The position numbers were made by a program, and so were the translations under genes. A stretch of DNA of 64,000 nucleotides from Ketobacter sp. (GTDB taxonomy: Bacteria; Pseudomonadota; Gammaproteobacteria; Pseudomonadales; Ketobacteraceae): NCBI RefSeq assembly GCF_003671495.1, contig NZ_RCHN01000023.1, forward strand, positions 99,296 to 163,295. Direction: 5' to 3'. The notes below the pieces were generated by a model. The model saw only the letters and a list, made by a program, of their open reading frames with translations. It searched no databases and was not told the DNA's origin. This document shows positions 37,284 to 46,737 of the stretch, piece by piece; within the stretch, counting starts at the first letter, position 1, and the number at the start of each line of letters is the position of its first letter.

Positions 37284-40200
37284 TCAGGCCAGCACCGCTT
37301 CCAGGGCCGCCTGCAAGGCTTCCGGGGTGATGGGTTTCTGTAGAAAGTAGTAGCCCCGTTCCCAGGCCCGTTGCTGCACTTGCTCGGAATGATCTGCCGT
37401 CATCAGGATCACCGGCACCACATCCTCCCAGCACTCGTCCAGGGCTTCAATCACCTCGAAACCGGTCTCGTCATCCAGTTGGTAATCCACCAGCAGGGCG
37501 TCCGGAGCCGACGTCAGCTGCCGGGCGGTGGTGACCGCGGTGGCCAGGGAGCTGGCGGTATGGATACTGCACTGCCAGTGTTGCAGCAGGGATTCGATGC
37601 CGGTGAGGATCATGGGCTCGTTGTCCACACACAGCAGGGTCAAATTGTGCAGCTGGGGCAGCGTGGTGGCGGCCGGCGGATGGCTGGCGGGTGCTGCGGC
37701 CGTCAGGGCCTGAGTCACCGGCACCTGCACAGAAAACAGGGTGCCTTTACCCACTTCGGAGCGTACCCGGATGGGGTGCTGCAGCAGGTCACTGATGCGC
37801 TGGGCAATGGCCAGCCCCAAACCCAGGCCTTTGGCGTTCAGCATCTGGTCGTGGTTGCTGTGCCGGAGGCGGTGGAACTCCTTGAAGATGTCCTGGATCT
37901 GATCCTGGGGAATGCCCACCCCGGTGTCCCAGATCTGGATTTCCACCTGGCCCGGATGACGCCGGCAACCCAACAGAATGCGGCCCTGGGGCGTATACCG
38001 CACGGCGTTTAGCAGCAGGTTCTGCAACACCCGGCGCAGCAGCTTGTCGTCACTGCGAATCCAGCACCGGCAATCCACCCAGCGAAAGTTCAGCCCCTGT
38101 TCCCCGGCGATGGCGTCGAACTCGTGGGCCAGGCTGGCCAGCAGGGTGTGCAGGCTGAAGTCTTTGACGTTGGGTTTGATGGTGCCGGTGTCCAGGCGGC
38201 TGATGTCCAGCAGGGTGTTGATGAGGTGCTCCGCCACGTGCAGGGAGTTGTCGATGTTCTGCAGGATCTCCAGTTCTTCCCGCCACTGCTGGTTGCGGTT
38301 CTTCAGTTGCAGCCGTTGTTGCAGGGACGACGTGAACAGGTGCGCGGCATTCAGCGGTTGCATCAGGTCATGCCCGGCGGCGGCCAGGAAGCGGGTCTTG
38401 CCTTCGTTGGCCTTGTGCAATGCCTCGTTCAGCTGGGACAGTTTGCGTGTGCGGTCCTGCACCATCATTTCCAGGCTTTCGTTCATTTGCCGCAGGGCGC
38501 GCTCGTCCATTTTGCTTTCGGTAATGTCGAGGAAAGTGGTGACAAAGCCACCGTCAGGCATGGGATTGCCCCGCACCTCGATGATGATGCCGTTGGGCAA
38601 CTCCCGTTCAAAACGATGGGGGCCACCCTGCTTCAGCAGATTCACCCGGCGCTGAACCTGGGTTTCCTCATCCTCCTCCGGATAAAAGTGACGGTGGGCG
38701 TTGAAACGATAGACGTCGGCGATGGGGCGGCCCAGCTGGATCAGCCCGTCCGGATATTCGAACAGGTTAATGTAGGTGCGGTTCCAGGCCACGATATTGA
38801 GGTTTTTGTCCACCACACAGATGCCGTGGGAAATGGTTTCGATGGTGGTCTGCAGCAGCTGGTGGTTGAACTGGATCAGCTCGGCGGCCTCATCGATCAT
38901 GGCCACCGCTTCCGAGGAGTCCTCCGTATGGCGGCTGAGCATGGACCCCAGCAGCACCCGCGCCGAGCTGGCCCCCATCACCCGGGCCAGCATTTTCTCG
39001 GTAAAGCGGAACAGGTCCACGGTGGCGGGCAGTTGCGGTGCCAGTTCCACCTGATTGACCGCGGCGTACTGGGCAAACGCCATTTCACTGGGGTATTTGC
39101 CCAGGCAGCGGGCAGCGATGTCCTGCAGATCCTGCACCCGGATGTGACCGGCGTGATAGCGGCCCAGCAGGCTCTCGTAATGGGTGGGCACATCCACAAA
39201 CAGGATGGCCTGGTTGCGATCGATGGTCTCCTGTTTGGCGGTTTTGGAAAAGTACACGTAGCAGAAGATGTTCACCGCCAGGCTCCAGAACACGCCGTGG
39301 CTGAGCGGGTCCAGACCCTCCAGGCCGAACAGCGCATAGGGTCGCAGCAAACCAAAGCCCAGCAACCCCTGTTGCTGCAGATGCTGTGCCGTCTCCGCTG
39401 GCAGCAGCACCGGCAGCAACAGGCAATAGCACCAGACACTGAAGCCGGAGACGATGCCTAGGGCCGCGCCGGTTTTGTGGCCCTGCTTCCAGTACAGGCC
39501 ACCCACCAGGGCCGGGGCGAACTGGGCCACGGCAGCAAACGACAGCAGGCCGATGCTGGCCAGGGCGTCGAAGCGCGCAAACAGGTCGTTGAGCAGATAG
39601 GCCAGCAGCAGGATCACAAAAATGGAAATGCGGCGAATCTTGCGCACCAGCGGCGTGATCTGGCGCGGCAACTCACCGGCCCGGCGCGCCCGGTTCAGGT
39701 ACACCGGAATCACCAGCTCATTACACACCATGATGCTTAAGGCTACGCTGGACACAATCACCATGCCGGTGGCGGCGGACACTCCGCCGAGAAAGCTCAG
39801 CAGGGCCAACCCCGGCTGGTCAAAATGCATGGGCAGGGTGAGGATGTAGCGGTCGGCGGTGTCCGCCTGTTCCGGCAGGTACACCAGACCGGCCATGGCG
39901 ATGGGCACCACGAACAGGGTGAACAACAGCAGGTAACCGGGGAACAGCCAGCGCGCTTTGCTCAGGTCGGTGCTGCGACGGTTTTCCACCACCGTGGTGT
40001 GGAACTGGCGCGGCAGGCAGACGATGGCGGCCATGGCCAGCAGGGTCTGGGTAAAGAAGCCCTGGTCAAAGAAATCACTGGAAAACCGCTCCTGCAGCAG
40101 CGGGTTGTGCTCCACCTGGCTCAACAGCCCACCCACACCGCCGAACACCTGCCACACCACAAACACGCCCACCACCACAAAGGCGAACAGCTTTACCAGG

Positions 40201-40784
40201 CTCTCAAAGCCGATGGCCAGCATCAACCCGTTCTGGTGCTCACTGGCGTCGATATGCCGGGTGCCGAACAACACCGCAAACATGGCCATCAGCAGCGCCA
40301 CCGCCAGGGCACTGTTAATGGGCCAGTGGCCTTCCATGCTGGGGGTCAGGCTGTCGAAGGCCATGGTCACCGCTTTCAGTTGCAGGGTGATGTAGGGAAT
40401 GGTGCCGGCAATGGCCACCAGGGTGATCAGCACTGCCAAAGGCTGGGATTTGCCGTAACGGGAGGCAATAAAGTCGGCAATGGAGGTAATGCCCTGCTGC
40501 TTGCCGATGGCCAGGATCTTGAACAGCATGGGGGTGCCCAGGATAAAGACGATGATGGGCCCCAGGTAAATGGGCAGAAAATCCCAGCCGTAGTTGGCGG
40601 CCTGCCCCACGGCGCCGAAAAAGGTCCACGAGGTGCAGTACACCGCCAGGGTGAGGCTGTACAGCCAGGGGCTGTTCAGGGCCTGTTCGGAGCGCGCAGT
40701 ACGGCGGTCACCGTACCAGGCGATCAGAAAAAGCAGACAGGTGTAAGCCAGTGCGAAACCGGCCAGGGTCCAGACGGAAAACAT
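37284..40784 (-). CDS. crbS: CrbS-type sensor: sodium-solute-symporter domain fused to hybrid histidine kinase
   Basis: A 1166-residue membrane sensor. A sodium/solute symporter domain of about 13 helices (about 1-490) is followed by a PAS domain (T-I-S-H-G-I-C-V-V-D). The HisKA domain has H805 in A-G-H-D-L-M-Q-P-L-N-A. The ATPase domain has N-L-L-L-N-A-V-R-Y-T, D-T-G-V-G-I-P and G-L-G-L-G-L-A-I. The C-terminal receiver has D1100 in L-V-D-Y-Q-L. CrbS senses an acetate-linked signal and phosphorylates CrbR. The ATG has AAGG upstream. The gene is 24.5 kb from crbR. Confidence 0.9.
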   Translation of the reverse strand: MFSVWTLAGFALAYTCLLFLIAWYGDRRTARSEQALNSPWLYSLTLAVYCTSWTFFGAVGQAANYGWDFLPIYLGPIIVFILGTPMLFKILAIGKQQGITSIADFIASRYGKSQPLAVLITLVAIAGTIPYITLQLKAVTMAFDSLTPSMEGHWPINSALAVALLMAMFAVLFGTRHIDASEHQNGLMLAIGFESLVKLFAFVVVGVFVVWQVFGGVGGLLSQVEHNPLLQERFSSDFFDQGFFTQTLLAMAAIVCLPRQFHTTVVENRRSTDLSKARWLFPGYLLLFTLFVVPIAMAGLVYLPEQADTADRYILTLPMHFDQPGLALLSFLGGVSAATGMVIVSSVALSIMVCNELVIPVYLNRARRAGELPRQITPLVRKIRRISIFVILLLAYLLNDLFARFDALASIGLLSFAAVAQFAPALVGGLYWKQGHKTGAALGIVSGFSVWCYCLLLPVLLPAETAQHLQQQGLLGFGLLRPYALFGLEGLDPLSHGVFWSLAVNIFCYVYFSKTAKQETIDRNQAILFVDVPTHYESLLGRYHAGHIRVQDLQDIAARCLGKYPSEMAFAQYAAVNQVELAPQLPATVDLFRFTEKMLARVMGASSARVLLGSMLSRHTEDSSEAVAMIDEAAELIQFNHQLLQTTIETISHGICVVDKNLNIVAWNRTYINLFEYPDGLIQLGRPIADVYRFNAHRHFYPEEDEETQVQRRVNLLKQGGPHRFERELPNGIIIEVRGNPMPDGGFVTTFLDITESKMDERALRQMNESLEMMVQDRTRKLSQLNEALHKANEGKTRFLAAAGHDLMQPLNAAHLFTSSLQQRLQLKNRNQQWREELEILQNIDNSLHVAEHLINTLLDISRLDTGTIKPNVKDFSLHTLLASLAHEFDAIAGEQGLNFRWVDCRCWIRSDDKLLRRVLQNLLLNAVRYTPQGRILLGCRRHPGQVEIQIWDTGVGIPQDQIQDIFKEFHRLRHSNHDQMLNAKGLGLGLAIAQRISDLLQHPIRVRSEVGKGTLFSVQVPVTQALTAAAPASHPPAATTLPQLHNLTLLCVDNEPMILTGIESLLQHWQCSIHTASSLATAVTTARQLTSAPDALLVDYQLDDETGFEVIEALDECWEDVVPVILMTADHSEQVQQRAWERGYYFLQKPITPEALQAALEAVLA

Positions 40785-40843
40785 AGCGGCGCCTTTTTTA
40801 TCTTAAAGATATATCAAAAGCCGCCGCCGTCGACCATGCGACT

Positions 40844-41443
40844 TTAGTGTTTGATGTTGCGGATCATCTGCTTGGCCAGGCTGTCGGCCACGTCCGATAC
40901 CGATCCCACTTCAAAGGTCTTGCTGCGACCCACCCACGACAGGGTGCCGGTGGGCAGGGTGTAGATGGAGGTGGTGAGCAGCACATTGGTCTGGGTGTCG
41001 GTGTAGGCTTCCCGGGTCATGGTGACGGTGTTGCCGCCGCCCCAGTATCCACCCCAGTGGGGGTAATAGGGGCCGGTGTAATAGCTGCGCACCCGTTCCG
41101 GCACATAGTCGGTTTCGATGTCCACGCCTCCCAGGGCGGTGACGATGATGTGGTCGTACTGGGTCTTATCCAGGTGCGCCTGCACCCCTTCCTTGGTGGG
41201 CATCTCATCCCCCAGCACGGTGAAGCTGGCGGTGGCGTTGATGCCATGCTGAACGAGGGCGTTGATGAAGCCGGTCTCGAACAGAAAACGGTTGGTGGTG
41301 TTGGACGCCACGGCCACCACCAGGACGTTTTTCATGTCGCTGCGATGAAATTCCGGTTCCTGCCAGGTGTCGGTCATTTGGGTGGTGGAACAGGCGGCAA
41401 GCAGGCAGAACAAAATCGGAAGAATGGAGTACTGAAGTCGCAT
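40844..41443 (-). CDS. DUF4136-like lipoprotein
   Basis: A 199-residue lipoprotein with signal MRLQYSILPILFCLLAAC and lipobox L-A-A-C. The body has a V-L-V-V-A-V-A-S strand, H-I-I-V-T-A-L-G-G, a Gly/Tyr/Pro-rich segment (Y-Y-P-H-W-G-G-Y-W-G-G-G) and a closing S-L-A-K-Q-M-I-R-N-I. It fits the loose DUF4136-like group of outer-membrane lipoproteins. Function unknown. It sits 59 bases before crbS on the same strand. Confidence 0.7.
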   Translation of the reverse strand: MRLQYSILPILFCLLAACSTTQMTDTWQEPEFHRSDMKNVLVVAVASNTTNRFLFETGFINALVQHGINATASFTVLGDEMPTKEGVQAHLDKTQYDHIIVTALGGVDIETDYVPERVRSYYTGPYYPHWGGYWGGGNTVTMTREAYTDTQTNVLLTTSIYTLPTGTLSWVGRSKTFEVGSVSDVADSLAKQMIRNIKH

Positions 41444-41636
41444 AAATAGGTCCATCAAATAGGTCTTTAAAGTAGGCTGATCAGGCCAAATTGTTGGATG
41501 GTTCGGCTGTTTTGCGGGTTTAGTGACAGGTTCTGACCCCTAAGTCATTCGCATTAGCCGCCGTTTTTAGTATCGTGGTTCGCTAGGCTACCCAATTAGA
41601 CACTGATTTCATAATAAAAAAATCAATAACGAAGTT

Positions 41637-42464
41637 ATGACCATTCAGAGCATCAAACAACAGATCCTGTCCGGGTTTGAAGGCGTGGTTTACTACCGGG
41701 CCCGCAGCATTCTTCTGTTGGCGCCGACCCTGTGCATCGGCCCCGGCGACAAAACCCACAAACGTAAATGCATCCGCTTGCTGATCGGTTGCCGTGGCCC
41801 GGTGAAGGTGGGCTTTGGCGAGGGTCAGACCCTGGAAGGGCGTGTGCTGCTGCTGGGGGATGACATCAGCCTGTGTGAAATTGAGGGCATCGCGGCGGAT
41901 GTGGCGTTGCTGGATTTCTCCCCGGCCACGGCGGAATACCAGGCGTTGTATGAATACCTGGCCGGACGCCCCTGCGTGACCCTGGCCATGGACCCGTTTG
42001 AGCATTTGGTGCCCCGCCTGCAGGCCGGTCAGGACGGCTCACTGCAGTGTCGCCAGTTGGGGGAGCTGCAGCATGAGGCGGTGATGCGGGTGACCGGGGT
42101 GGAGGTGGCACCGCTGGAATACGATGCCCGCATCGTTAAAGCCCTGCGTATGATTGATGAGATGCCCCTGGGGGATATTTCCCTCGGCGTGTTGTCCCAG
42201 GCGGTGAATTTGTCGGCGGATCGCTTTCGCCACCTGTTCAAGGAAACGACCGGTTGTACGGTTTCCCAATACGCCCGGCAAACGGCGCTGTGGCGGGCCT
42301 TGAACCTGATCACCCAGCAGGGTTACACCATTACCGCCGCCTCCCATGCCCTGGGCTTTCATGATGTGTCGCACTTTTACCGGGTCTATTCCGACCTGTT
42401 CGGCATCAGCCTGTCGGAGCGCAGCAACCCGCGCAAATTCCGCCGGGTGCGCTGTTTTGATTAA
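41637..42464 (+). CDS. AraC/XylS-family transcriptional regulator
   Basis: A 275-residue regulator with an N-terminal sensor (about 1-150) and a C-terminal double HTH: I-S-L-G-V-L-S-Q-A-V-N-L-S-A-D-R-F-R-H-L-F and I-T-A-A-S-H-A-L-G-F-H-D-V-S-H-F, then F-G-I-S-L-S. Target and ligand unknown. It diverges from the DUF4136-like gene; a weak GAAG is the only ribosome site. Confidence 0.85.
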   Translation: MTIQSIKQQILSGFEGVVYYRARSILLLAPTLCIGPGDKTHKRKCIRLLIGCRGPVKVGFGEGQTLEGRVLLLGDDISLCEIEGIAADVALLDFSPATAEYQALYEYLAGRPCVTLAMDPFEHLVPRLQAGQDGSLQCRQLGELQHEAVMRVTGVEVAPLEYDARIVKALRMIDEMPLGDISLGVLSQAVNLSADRFRHLFKETTGCTVSQYARQTALWRALNLITQQGYTITAASHALGFHDVSHFYRVYSDLFGISLSERSNPRKFRRVRCFD

Positions 42465-42952
42465 GTTCGGTTGTGTTCTGAGCCTGTCTGCTGCGCCCGG
42501 GCCTCGTTGACCAGGCTCTTCAGAAAGATCCGCAGCAGCTTATCGGAACAGGGCAGATAGTTTTTGTTGTCTTCCTTGCGGAACAGGGATTTCAGTTGCT
42601 GTTTCCCCAGCTCCGTGCCTTCCGCCGCGAACAGGCGGTGCATGTCCTCATCCTTCAGATCGTAGGCGATCCTCAGTTTTTTCAGAACGTGGTTGTTGCT
42701 CAGGGGCAACTGGGGTTGGGGCGTTGGCGCGCCCTCTTTGGCGCCCCGCAGGTGAATGATCAGGGCCTCCAGCAGGCGCGCGGCGGTGATCTCCTCGCAT
42801 TCCACATAGCCTGATTCGTTGGACTGCTTGAGGCGGTTCTTCAACCCTTCCGCATCCATGCGGTCACCGGACAGGGCATAGATCTCCGCCAGGCCGTGTT
42901 CGTTCACCGCCAGTGCCCTACGCAGGTTTCGCATCAGTTCGTTGTGGTTCAT
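42461..42952 (-). CDS. DUF1456 family protein (YehS-like)
   Basis: A 163-residue protein with the two DUF1456 repeats, each beginning with a helix like M-N-H-N-E-L-M-R-N-L-R-R-A-L (N-terminal) and N-N-H-V-L-K-K-L-R-I-A-Y-D-L (about 85). Function unknown in the family. The start at 42952 has AGGAAG. It is convergent with the AraC gene and overlaps it by four bases. Confidence 0.85.
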   Translation of the reverse strand: MNHNELMRNLRRALAVNEHGLAEIYALSGDRMDAEGLKNRLKQSNESGYVECEEITAARLLEALIIHLRGAKEGAPTPQPQLPLSNNHVLKKLRIAYDLKDEDMHRLFAAEGTELGKQQLKSLFRKEDNKNYLPCSDKLLRIFLKSLVNEARAQQTGSEHNRT

Positions 42953-43132
42953 ATGGGGCTTCCTGTGAATCTGGTGGGCGAGGTTACAAGTCTGCCGGGG
43001 CAATGTAAATGACGTGATGTGGATTGGCTTTTCTGGCACTATGGTACAGTTTGGTGCCGGCGCCACTGGATGTGCAGGCAATGCAGTCCAAACCTCTGAT
43101 GACCAATATCAATAAGAAACAAGAGGTTGGGT

Positions 43133-44545
43133 ATGATTCGTGAATGCTATGCCGGGCTCTTTGGCCTGTGGTTGATGGTCTGCTCCGGACCGGGTTTCAG
43201 CGCCGATTGTGCGCCCCCGGCACCCTCGGCGGCGGTACGGACGCCCCCGGTTCAGGTGCAGGGGCGTCACTTTGTGGACCCGCAGGGGCGCGTGCGGTTA
43301 CTGCGGGGTATCAACGTCAGCGGGGATGCCAAGGTGCCGCCGTTTTACGGGGTGACCGCCGCCCAGCAGCTGGACCCTTTGCCGCGCTGGGGCTTCAACA
43401 CCCTGCGCCTGCTGTTCACCTGGGAGGCCTTTGAACCGGCCCCCTGCGATTACGACGAATCCTATCTGCAGTACTACGAGCAGGTGACCCGCTGGGCGGC
43501 CGAACGCGACCTGTATGTGATCGTGGATTTCCACCAGGATGCGTTTTCCCGCTTCTCCAATGGGGGCTGTGGTGAAGGCTTTCCCGCCTGGGCCGTGCAT
43601 TCCTCCATCGCCCTGCAAACGCCCCGCAATCACGAGGCGGTGTGCGAATCCTGGGGCACCCGCATGCTGCTGGACCTGTCCCATCATCGCACCTGGTATC
43701 ACTTTCATCGGGACAGCGAAGGGGCCCGCAGCCGGTTTCTGGCCATGGTGGAACGGGTGGCCGCCCGTATGGCCAGCCACGATAACGTGATCGGCTACGA
43801 TGTTCTTAATGAACCCTGGGGCACCAACCGGGAATTGCTGAGCCTGTACGAGGATGCCGGGCGCGCCATCCGGCGCCAGGACCCGGAGGCCATGCTGTTC
43901 ATCCCCCCCCATGCGTTTTTGTCCTCCGGCCTGGTGGGCAACGGCATTCCCCGCCCTGAGCTGGAGAACTTTGCCTATGCGCCCCATTTCTACGATCCCA
44001 TCATGATCACCTTCAAGTGGTGGTTGGGCAACTCCTCCGCCCCGGCGCTGAACGTCATGGCCCGCCAGGCCGAGGAGTGGGATGTGCCGCTGTTGCTGGG
44101 GGAATTCGGGGCGCCGGCGGCCACCCGTGGCGGTGCAGCCTACATCCGCCAGCTCTACGATTGGCTGGACAGCCGCTTTGCCTCCAGTGCCCATTGGAAC
44201 TACACCCCGAACTGGAACGACCAGACCCTGGACGGCTGGAATCTGGAGGATCTGAGCATCACCGCCGGCAGCAATGCCCTGCGGCAGAACTACGCGGTGC
44301 GCCCCTATCCGCTGGCGAGTGCGGGCCTGCCCCTGCACTTGGCGGTCAGTGAGCAGCAGTTGCACTATCGCTGGCAGCACGACCCCAGGCAGGGCAGCAC
44401 CGAGCTGTTTGTGCCCGAGGACTGGTGGCAGGAGGGCCTGACCTGGCAGGCGCCGGGCCCATGCCGGCAGCGTGGGCTGATTTTGCAGTGCTGGCATACT
44501 GCCCCCGGCGCCGTGGAGGTGGTGCTGACACGGGGCGCACGCTGA
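43133..44545 (+). CDS. Secreted GH5 glycoside hydrolase, endoglycoceramidase-like
   Basis: A 470-residue exported GH5 clan-A hydrolase. Signal peptide to about G-F-S-A. The core has L-R-G-I-N-V-S-G, R-L-L-F-T-W-E, D-F-H-Q-D-A-F-S-R, acid/base E227 in V-L-N-E-P-W-G and nucleophile E324 in L-L-L-G-E-F-G. The D-F-H-Q-D pattern, cysteine pairs and C-terminal beta domain fit the endoglycosylceramidase branch; a plain glucanase cannot be ruled out. The ATG at 43133 follows AAGAGG; a TTG at 43127 is less likely. Confidence 0.82.
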   Translation: MIRECYAGLFGLWLMVCSGPGFSADCAPPAPSAAVRTPPVQVQGRHFVDPQGRVRLLRGINVSGDAKVPPFYGVTAAQQLDPLPRWGFNTLRLLFTWEAFEPAPCDYDESYLQYYEQVTRWAAERDLYVIVDFHQDAFSRFSNGGCGEGFPAWAVHSSIALQTPRNHEAVCESWGTRMLLDLSHHRTWYHFHRDSEGARSRFLAMVERVAARMASHDNVIGYDVLNEPWGTNRELLSLYEDAGRAIRRQDPEAMLFIPPHAFLSSGLVGNGIPRPELENFAYAPHFYDPIMITFKWWLGNSSAPALNVMARQAEEWDVPLLLGEFGAPAATRGGAAYIRQLYDWLDSRFASSAHWNYTPNWNDQTLDGWNLEDLSITAGSNALRQNYAVRPYPLASAGLPLHLAVSEQQLHYRWQHDPRQGSTELFVPEDWWQEGLTWQAPGPCRQRGLILQCWHTAPGAVEVVLTRGAR

Positions 44546-44655
44546 GCCCGGCAACAAAAATTCTGTGCGTCACGAATAAAAAACATCGCTTTCACCGGGC
44601 ACGGCTTTCCCCCATAACGTGCGCCTCGCAGTCGTCGCAGTGGATGGGAAGTTGG

Positions 44656-45282
44656 ATGGACAGTTCGGAGTTTGAGTTTGCCCCGGTTGAAGGTGCCTGG
44701 GGTGCGCTTGATCTGGTGGTGGCGGATGCCCTGGCGGCAGAAGGCTGGTGTGTGACGGATCAGTTGCTGGACCCGCTGCTGATCACCGAGTTGTATGAGG
44801 AGGTCCTGGGTCGTGACGATCTGATGGCCGCCAAAGTGGGGCGTCATCACCAGCAGCGCGCCCAGGACGACGTGCGCCGCGACAAAACCGGCTGGTTGCA
44901 GGGGGAGAGCCCGGCCCAGGCCCGCTACATTGAGCGCATGGAGTCGTTGCGAATGCTAATGAATCGGCGCCTGTTTTTGGGCTTGCAGGAATACGAGGCC
45001 CACTTTGCCCGCTTTGATTCCGGGGATTTTTATCGCACCCATGTGGATGCCCTCAAAGGCCAGCGCAACCGCATGGTGACCTGCGTTACCTACCTGAATC
45101 CCCATTGGCGCCCGGAGTGGGGCGGCCAATTGGTGCTGTACGATGGGCAGGGCGCCGAGCTGACCCGGGTGCAGCCCAAGGGCGGGGTCAGCGTGCTGTT
45201 CCTGAGTGAGGAGTTTCCCCATCAGGTGTTGCCCGCCCGCACCAGCCGCTACAGCATTGCCGGCTGGTTCCGGGTGCGGTAA
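44656..45282 (+). CDS. 2-oxoglutarate/Fe(II)-dependent oxygenase, prolyl-4-hydroxylase type
   Basis: A 208-residue SM-20-like dioxygenase. The iron ligands are H129 and D131 (T-H-V-D) and H189 (F-P-H-Q-V), and the 2OG-binding Arg is R198. G-G-Q-L-V-L-Y and P-K-G-G-V-S-V-L-F are the usual core strands. Substrate unknown. Start ATG 44656 with GGGAAG; ATG 44644 is an alternative. Convergent with the LEA-type lipoprotein, three-base gap. Confidence 0.87.
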   Translation: MDSSEFEFAPVEGAWGALDLVVADALAAEGWCVTDQLLDPLLITELYEEVLGRDDLMAAKVGRHHQQRAQDDVRRDKTGWLQGESPAQARYIERMESLRMLMNRRLFLGLQEYEAHFARFDSGDFYRTHVDALKGQRNRMVTCVTYLNPHWRPEWGGQLVLYDGQGAELTRVQPKGGVSVLFLSEEFPHQVLPARTSRYSIAGWFRVR

Positions 45283-45285
45283 AGG

Positions 45286-46131
45286 CTAGGGCTTGTAGTG
45301 CAGGGGAATCTGCAGGTTTTTCAGGGCCGGATAGGTGCTGTCCAGGGTGAAGTTGGCGTCCAGTGAGTAATCCGTGAAATTGCCCTTCTGAATGGCACTG
45401 AAGGCGCCGCTGCCCAGCTTCAGCAGGCTGACACTGACCGGGATCTTCACGGTGGTGGTTTGCTTCTCGCCGATTTTCACGGTCTGGTCAATGCGGCCGT
45501 CAAACCATTTTTCACCGCCCACGCTGAACTGGTAGTCCAGGTCTTTCAGGTCCAGTCCGAACTGATTGGGGTTGGTGATCTGCATGGCCAGTTCAAAGCT
45601 CGCCTCGGTAAAATTGAAACTTTTCACCTTGAGGTCGCCAAAGGATACCTGGGGTAACTGGGGAATGGTGATGTCGCCTTTTTTGTGGCTCTTGATGTTG
45701 AACAGGTTCAGTACCGGCGCATCCAGGCGCATGTCGGCGTCCACTTCATAATGCAGGGTGTTGGAATCCCCCATGGAATCCAGCAGCTTCATCACATCCT
45801 TGAACCCCACCTTGAACGGCACCCGAATCTGGTTGGAGGCATTGGCCGCCACCCGGAAGCCTTCATCGGTGCTGCCCTCCACCAATTGGTGATCATTGAA
45901 GCGGATGCGATAATCGTAGCCCGCCAGGGCCAGGGTATAGGCATTGGGATTGGTGACCTGCATCACCAGGTCCAGCCCCACGGAATCCAGATTCACCTCC
46001 CGCACGGTAATGTTCTGCACCTGCACGCTGGGTTCTTTCACCACGCTGTTCAGGTTCATCTGGCTGCAGCCGGCCAGCAGTGACAGCAAAACCCACAAAA
46101 AACCGCAGCCGCGGCGGGAGTAAATGATCAT
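45286..46131 (-). CDS. LEA-type-2 (WHy) domain lipoprotein
   Basis: A 281-residue lipoprotein (lipobox L-L-A-G-C) with two water-stress/hypersensitivity-like beta domains. The first is about 40-145 (…L-V-M-Q-V-T-N-P-N-A-Y-T), the second about 155-265 (…L-A-M-Q-I-T-N-P-N-Q-F-G). The paired Q-x-T-N-P-N motif is diagnostic. Function unknown, perhaps desiccation or envelope-stress related by family. Monocistronic. Confidence 0.85.
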   Translation of the reverse strand: MIIYSRRGCGFLWVLLSLLAGCSQMNLNSVVKEPSVQVQNITVREVNLDSVGLDLVMQVTNPNAYTLALAGYDYRIRFNDHQLVEGSTDEGFRVAANASNQIRVPFKVGFKDVMKLLDSMGDSNTLHYEVDADMRLDAPVLNLFNIKSHKKGDITIPQLPQVSFGDLKVKSFNFTEASFELAMQITNPNQFGLDLKDLDYQFSVGGEKWFDGRIDQTVKIGEKQTTTVKIPVSVSLLKLGSGAFSAIQKGNFTDYSLDANFTLDSTYPALKNLQIPLHYKP

Positions 46132-46260
46132 GGAGCCTTCTCCTGTTATATAAAGAACATGGCCATTAAGTCATCTTGGTGATTCAGGTAACATCGCCGG
46201 GGGATTGTAGCAAATTCGATGCGCCGTAAGGCACAGTCTTGATTCAGAAAAAGGCATGCA

Positions 46261-46659
46261 ATGATGATGACGGAACAGACCCTGAAACAGTATTTGCTGA
46301 GCAAGCCGGAAGCGGTGGAGGATTTTCCCTTTGGGCCGGACGCGGCGGTCTACAAAATCCTGGGCAAGATGTTCGCCCTGGTGTTCCGGCAACAGGGGGA
46401 ATGGCGGGTGAACCTGAAGTGTGATCCACAGGAAGCGCTTGAGCTGCGCCATGTTTTTGCGGCCGTGCTACCGGGTTACCACATGAACAAAACCCACTGG
46501 AATACGGTGCGCCTGGATGGCAGCCTGCCTGCGGGAGAAATTGAGCGCATGGTCGATAACTCCTATCGCCTGGTGGTGAAGGGGTTGCGCAAAGCGGAGC
46601 GGCGGGGCTTGGAGCTGCGCAGCAGCGCCGATGCAAAAGACGGCAACTCCGGGAATTAG
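46261..46659 (+). CDS. MmcQ/YjbR family DNA-binding-fold protein
   Basis: A 132-residue protein of the CyaY-like MmcQ/YjbR family: F-P-F-G-P-D-A-A-V-Y-K-I-L-G-K-M-F-A-L near 24-42, N-L-K-C-D-P near 52, and the H-M-N-K-T-H-W-N-T-V motif near 75-84. Function unsettled. Three successive ATGs start the frame; the first, after AAAAAGG, is used. Confidence 0.87.
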   Translation: MMMTEQTLKQYLLSKPEAVEDFPFGPDAAVYKILGKMFALVFRQQGEWRVNLKCDPQEALELRHVFAAVLPGYHMNKTHWNTVRLDGSLPAGEIERMVDNSYRLVVKGLRKAERRGLELRSSADAKDGNSGN

Positions 46660-46737
46660 CTTCTATACTTGCAGTAATTTTGACGATCTGTCTATTAGCA
46701 ACTGCAGATATGCAGCTCAAGGAAGCGCTGTTCCGCC

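Noticed and set aside
40799..40811. TATCTT-A-AAGATA palindrome before crbS
   Set aside because: Short and AT-only apart from two bases; could occur by chance in a promoter region.
41594..41606. ATTAGACACTGAT, resembling the start of the CrbR-type box
   Set aside because: Only the ATTAGAC part matches; the ACCAA half is missing.
44549..44602. GCCCGG/CCGGGC pair after the GH5 gene
   Set aside because: A 42-base loop and no T tract, so not a convincing terminator.
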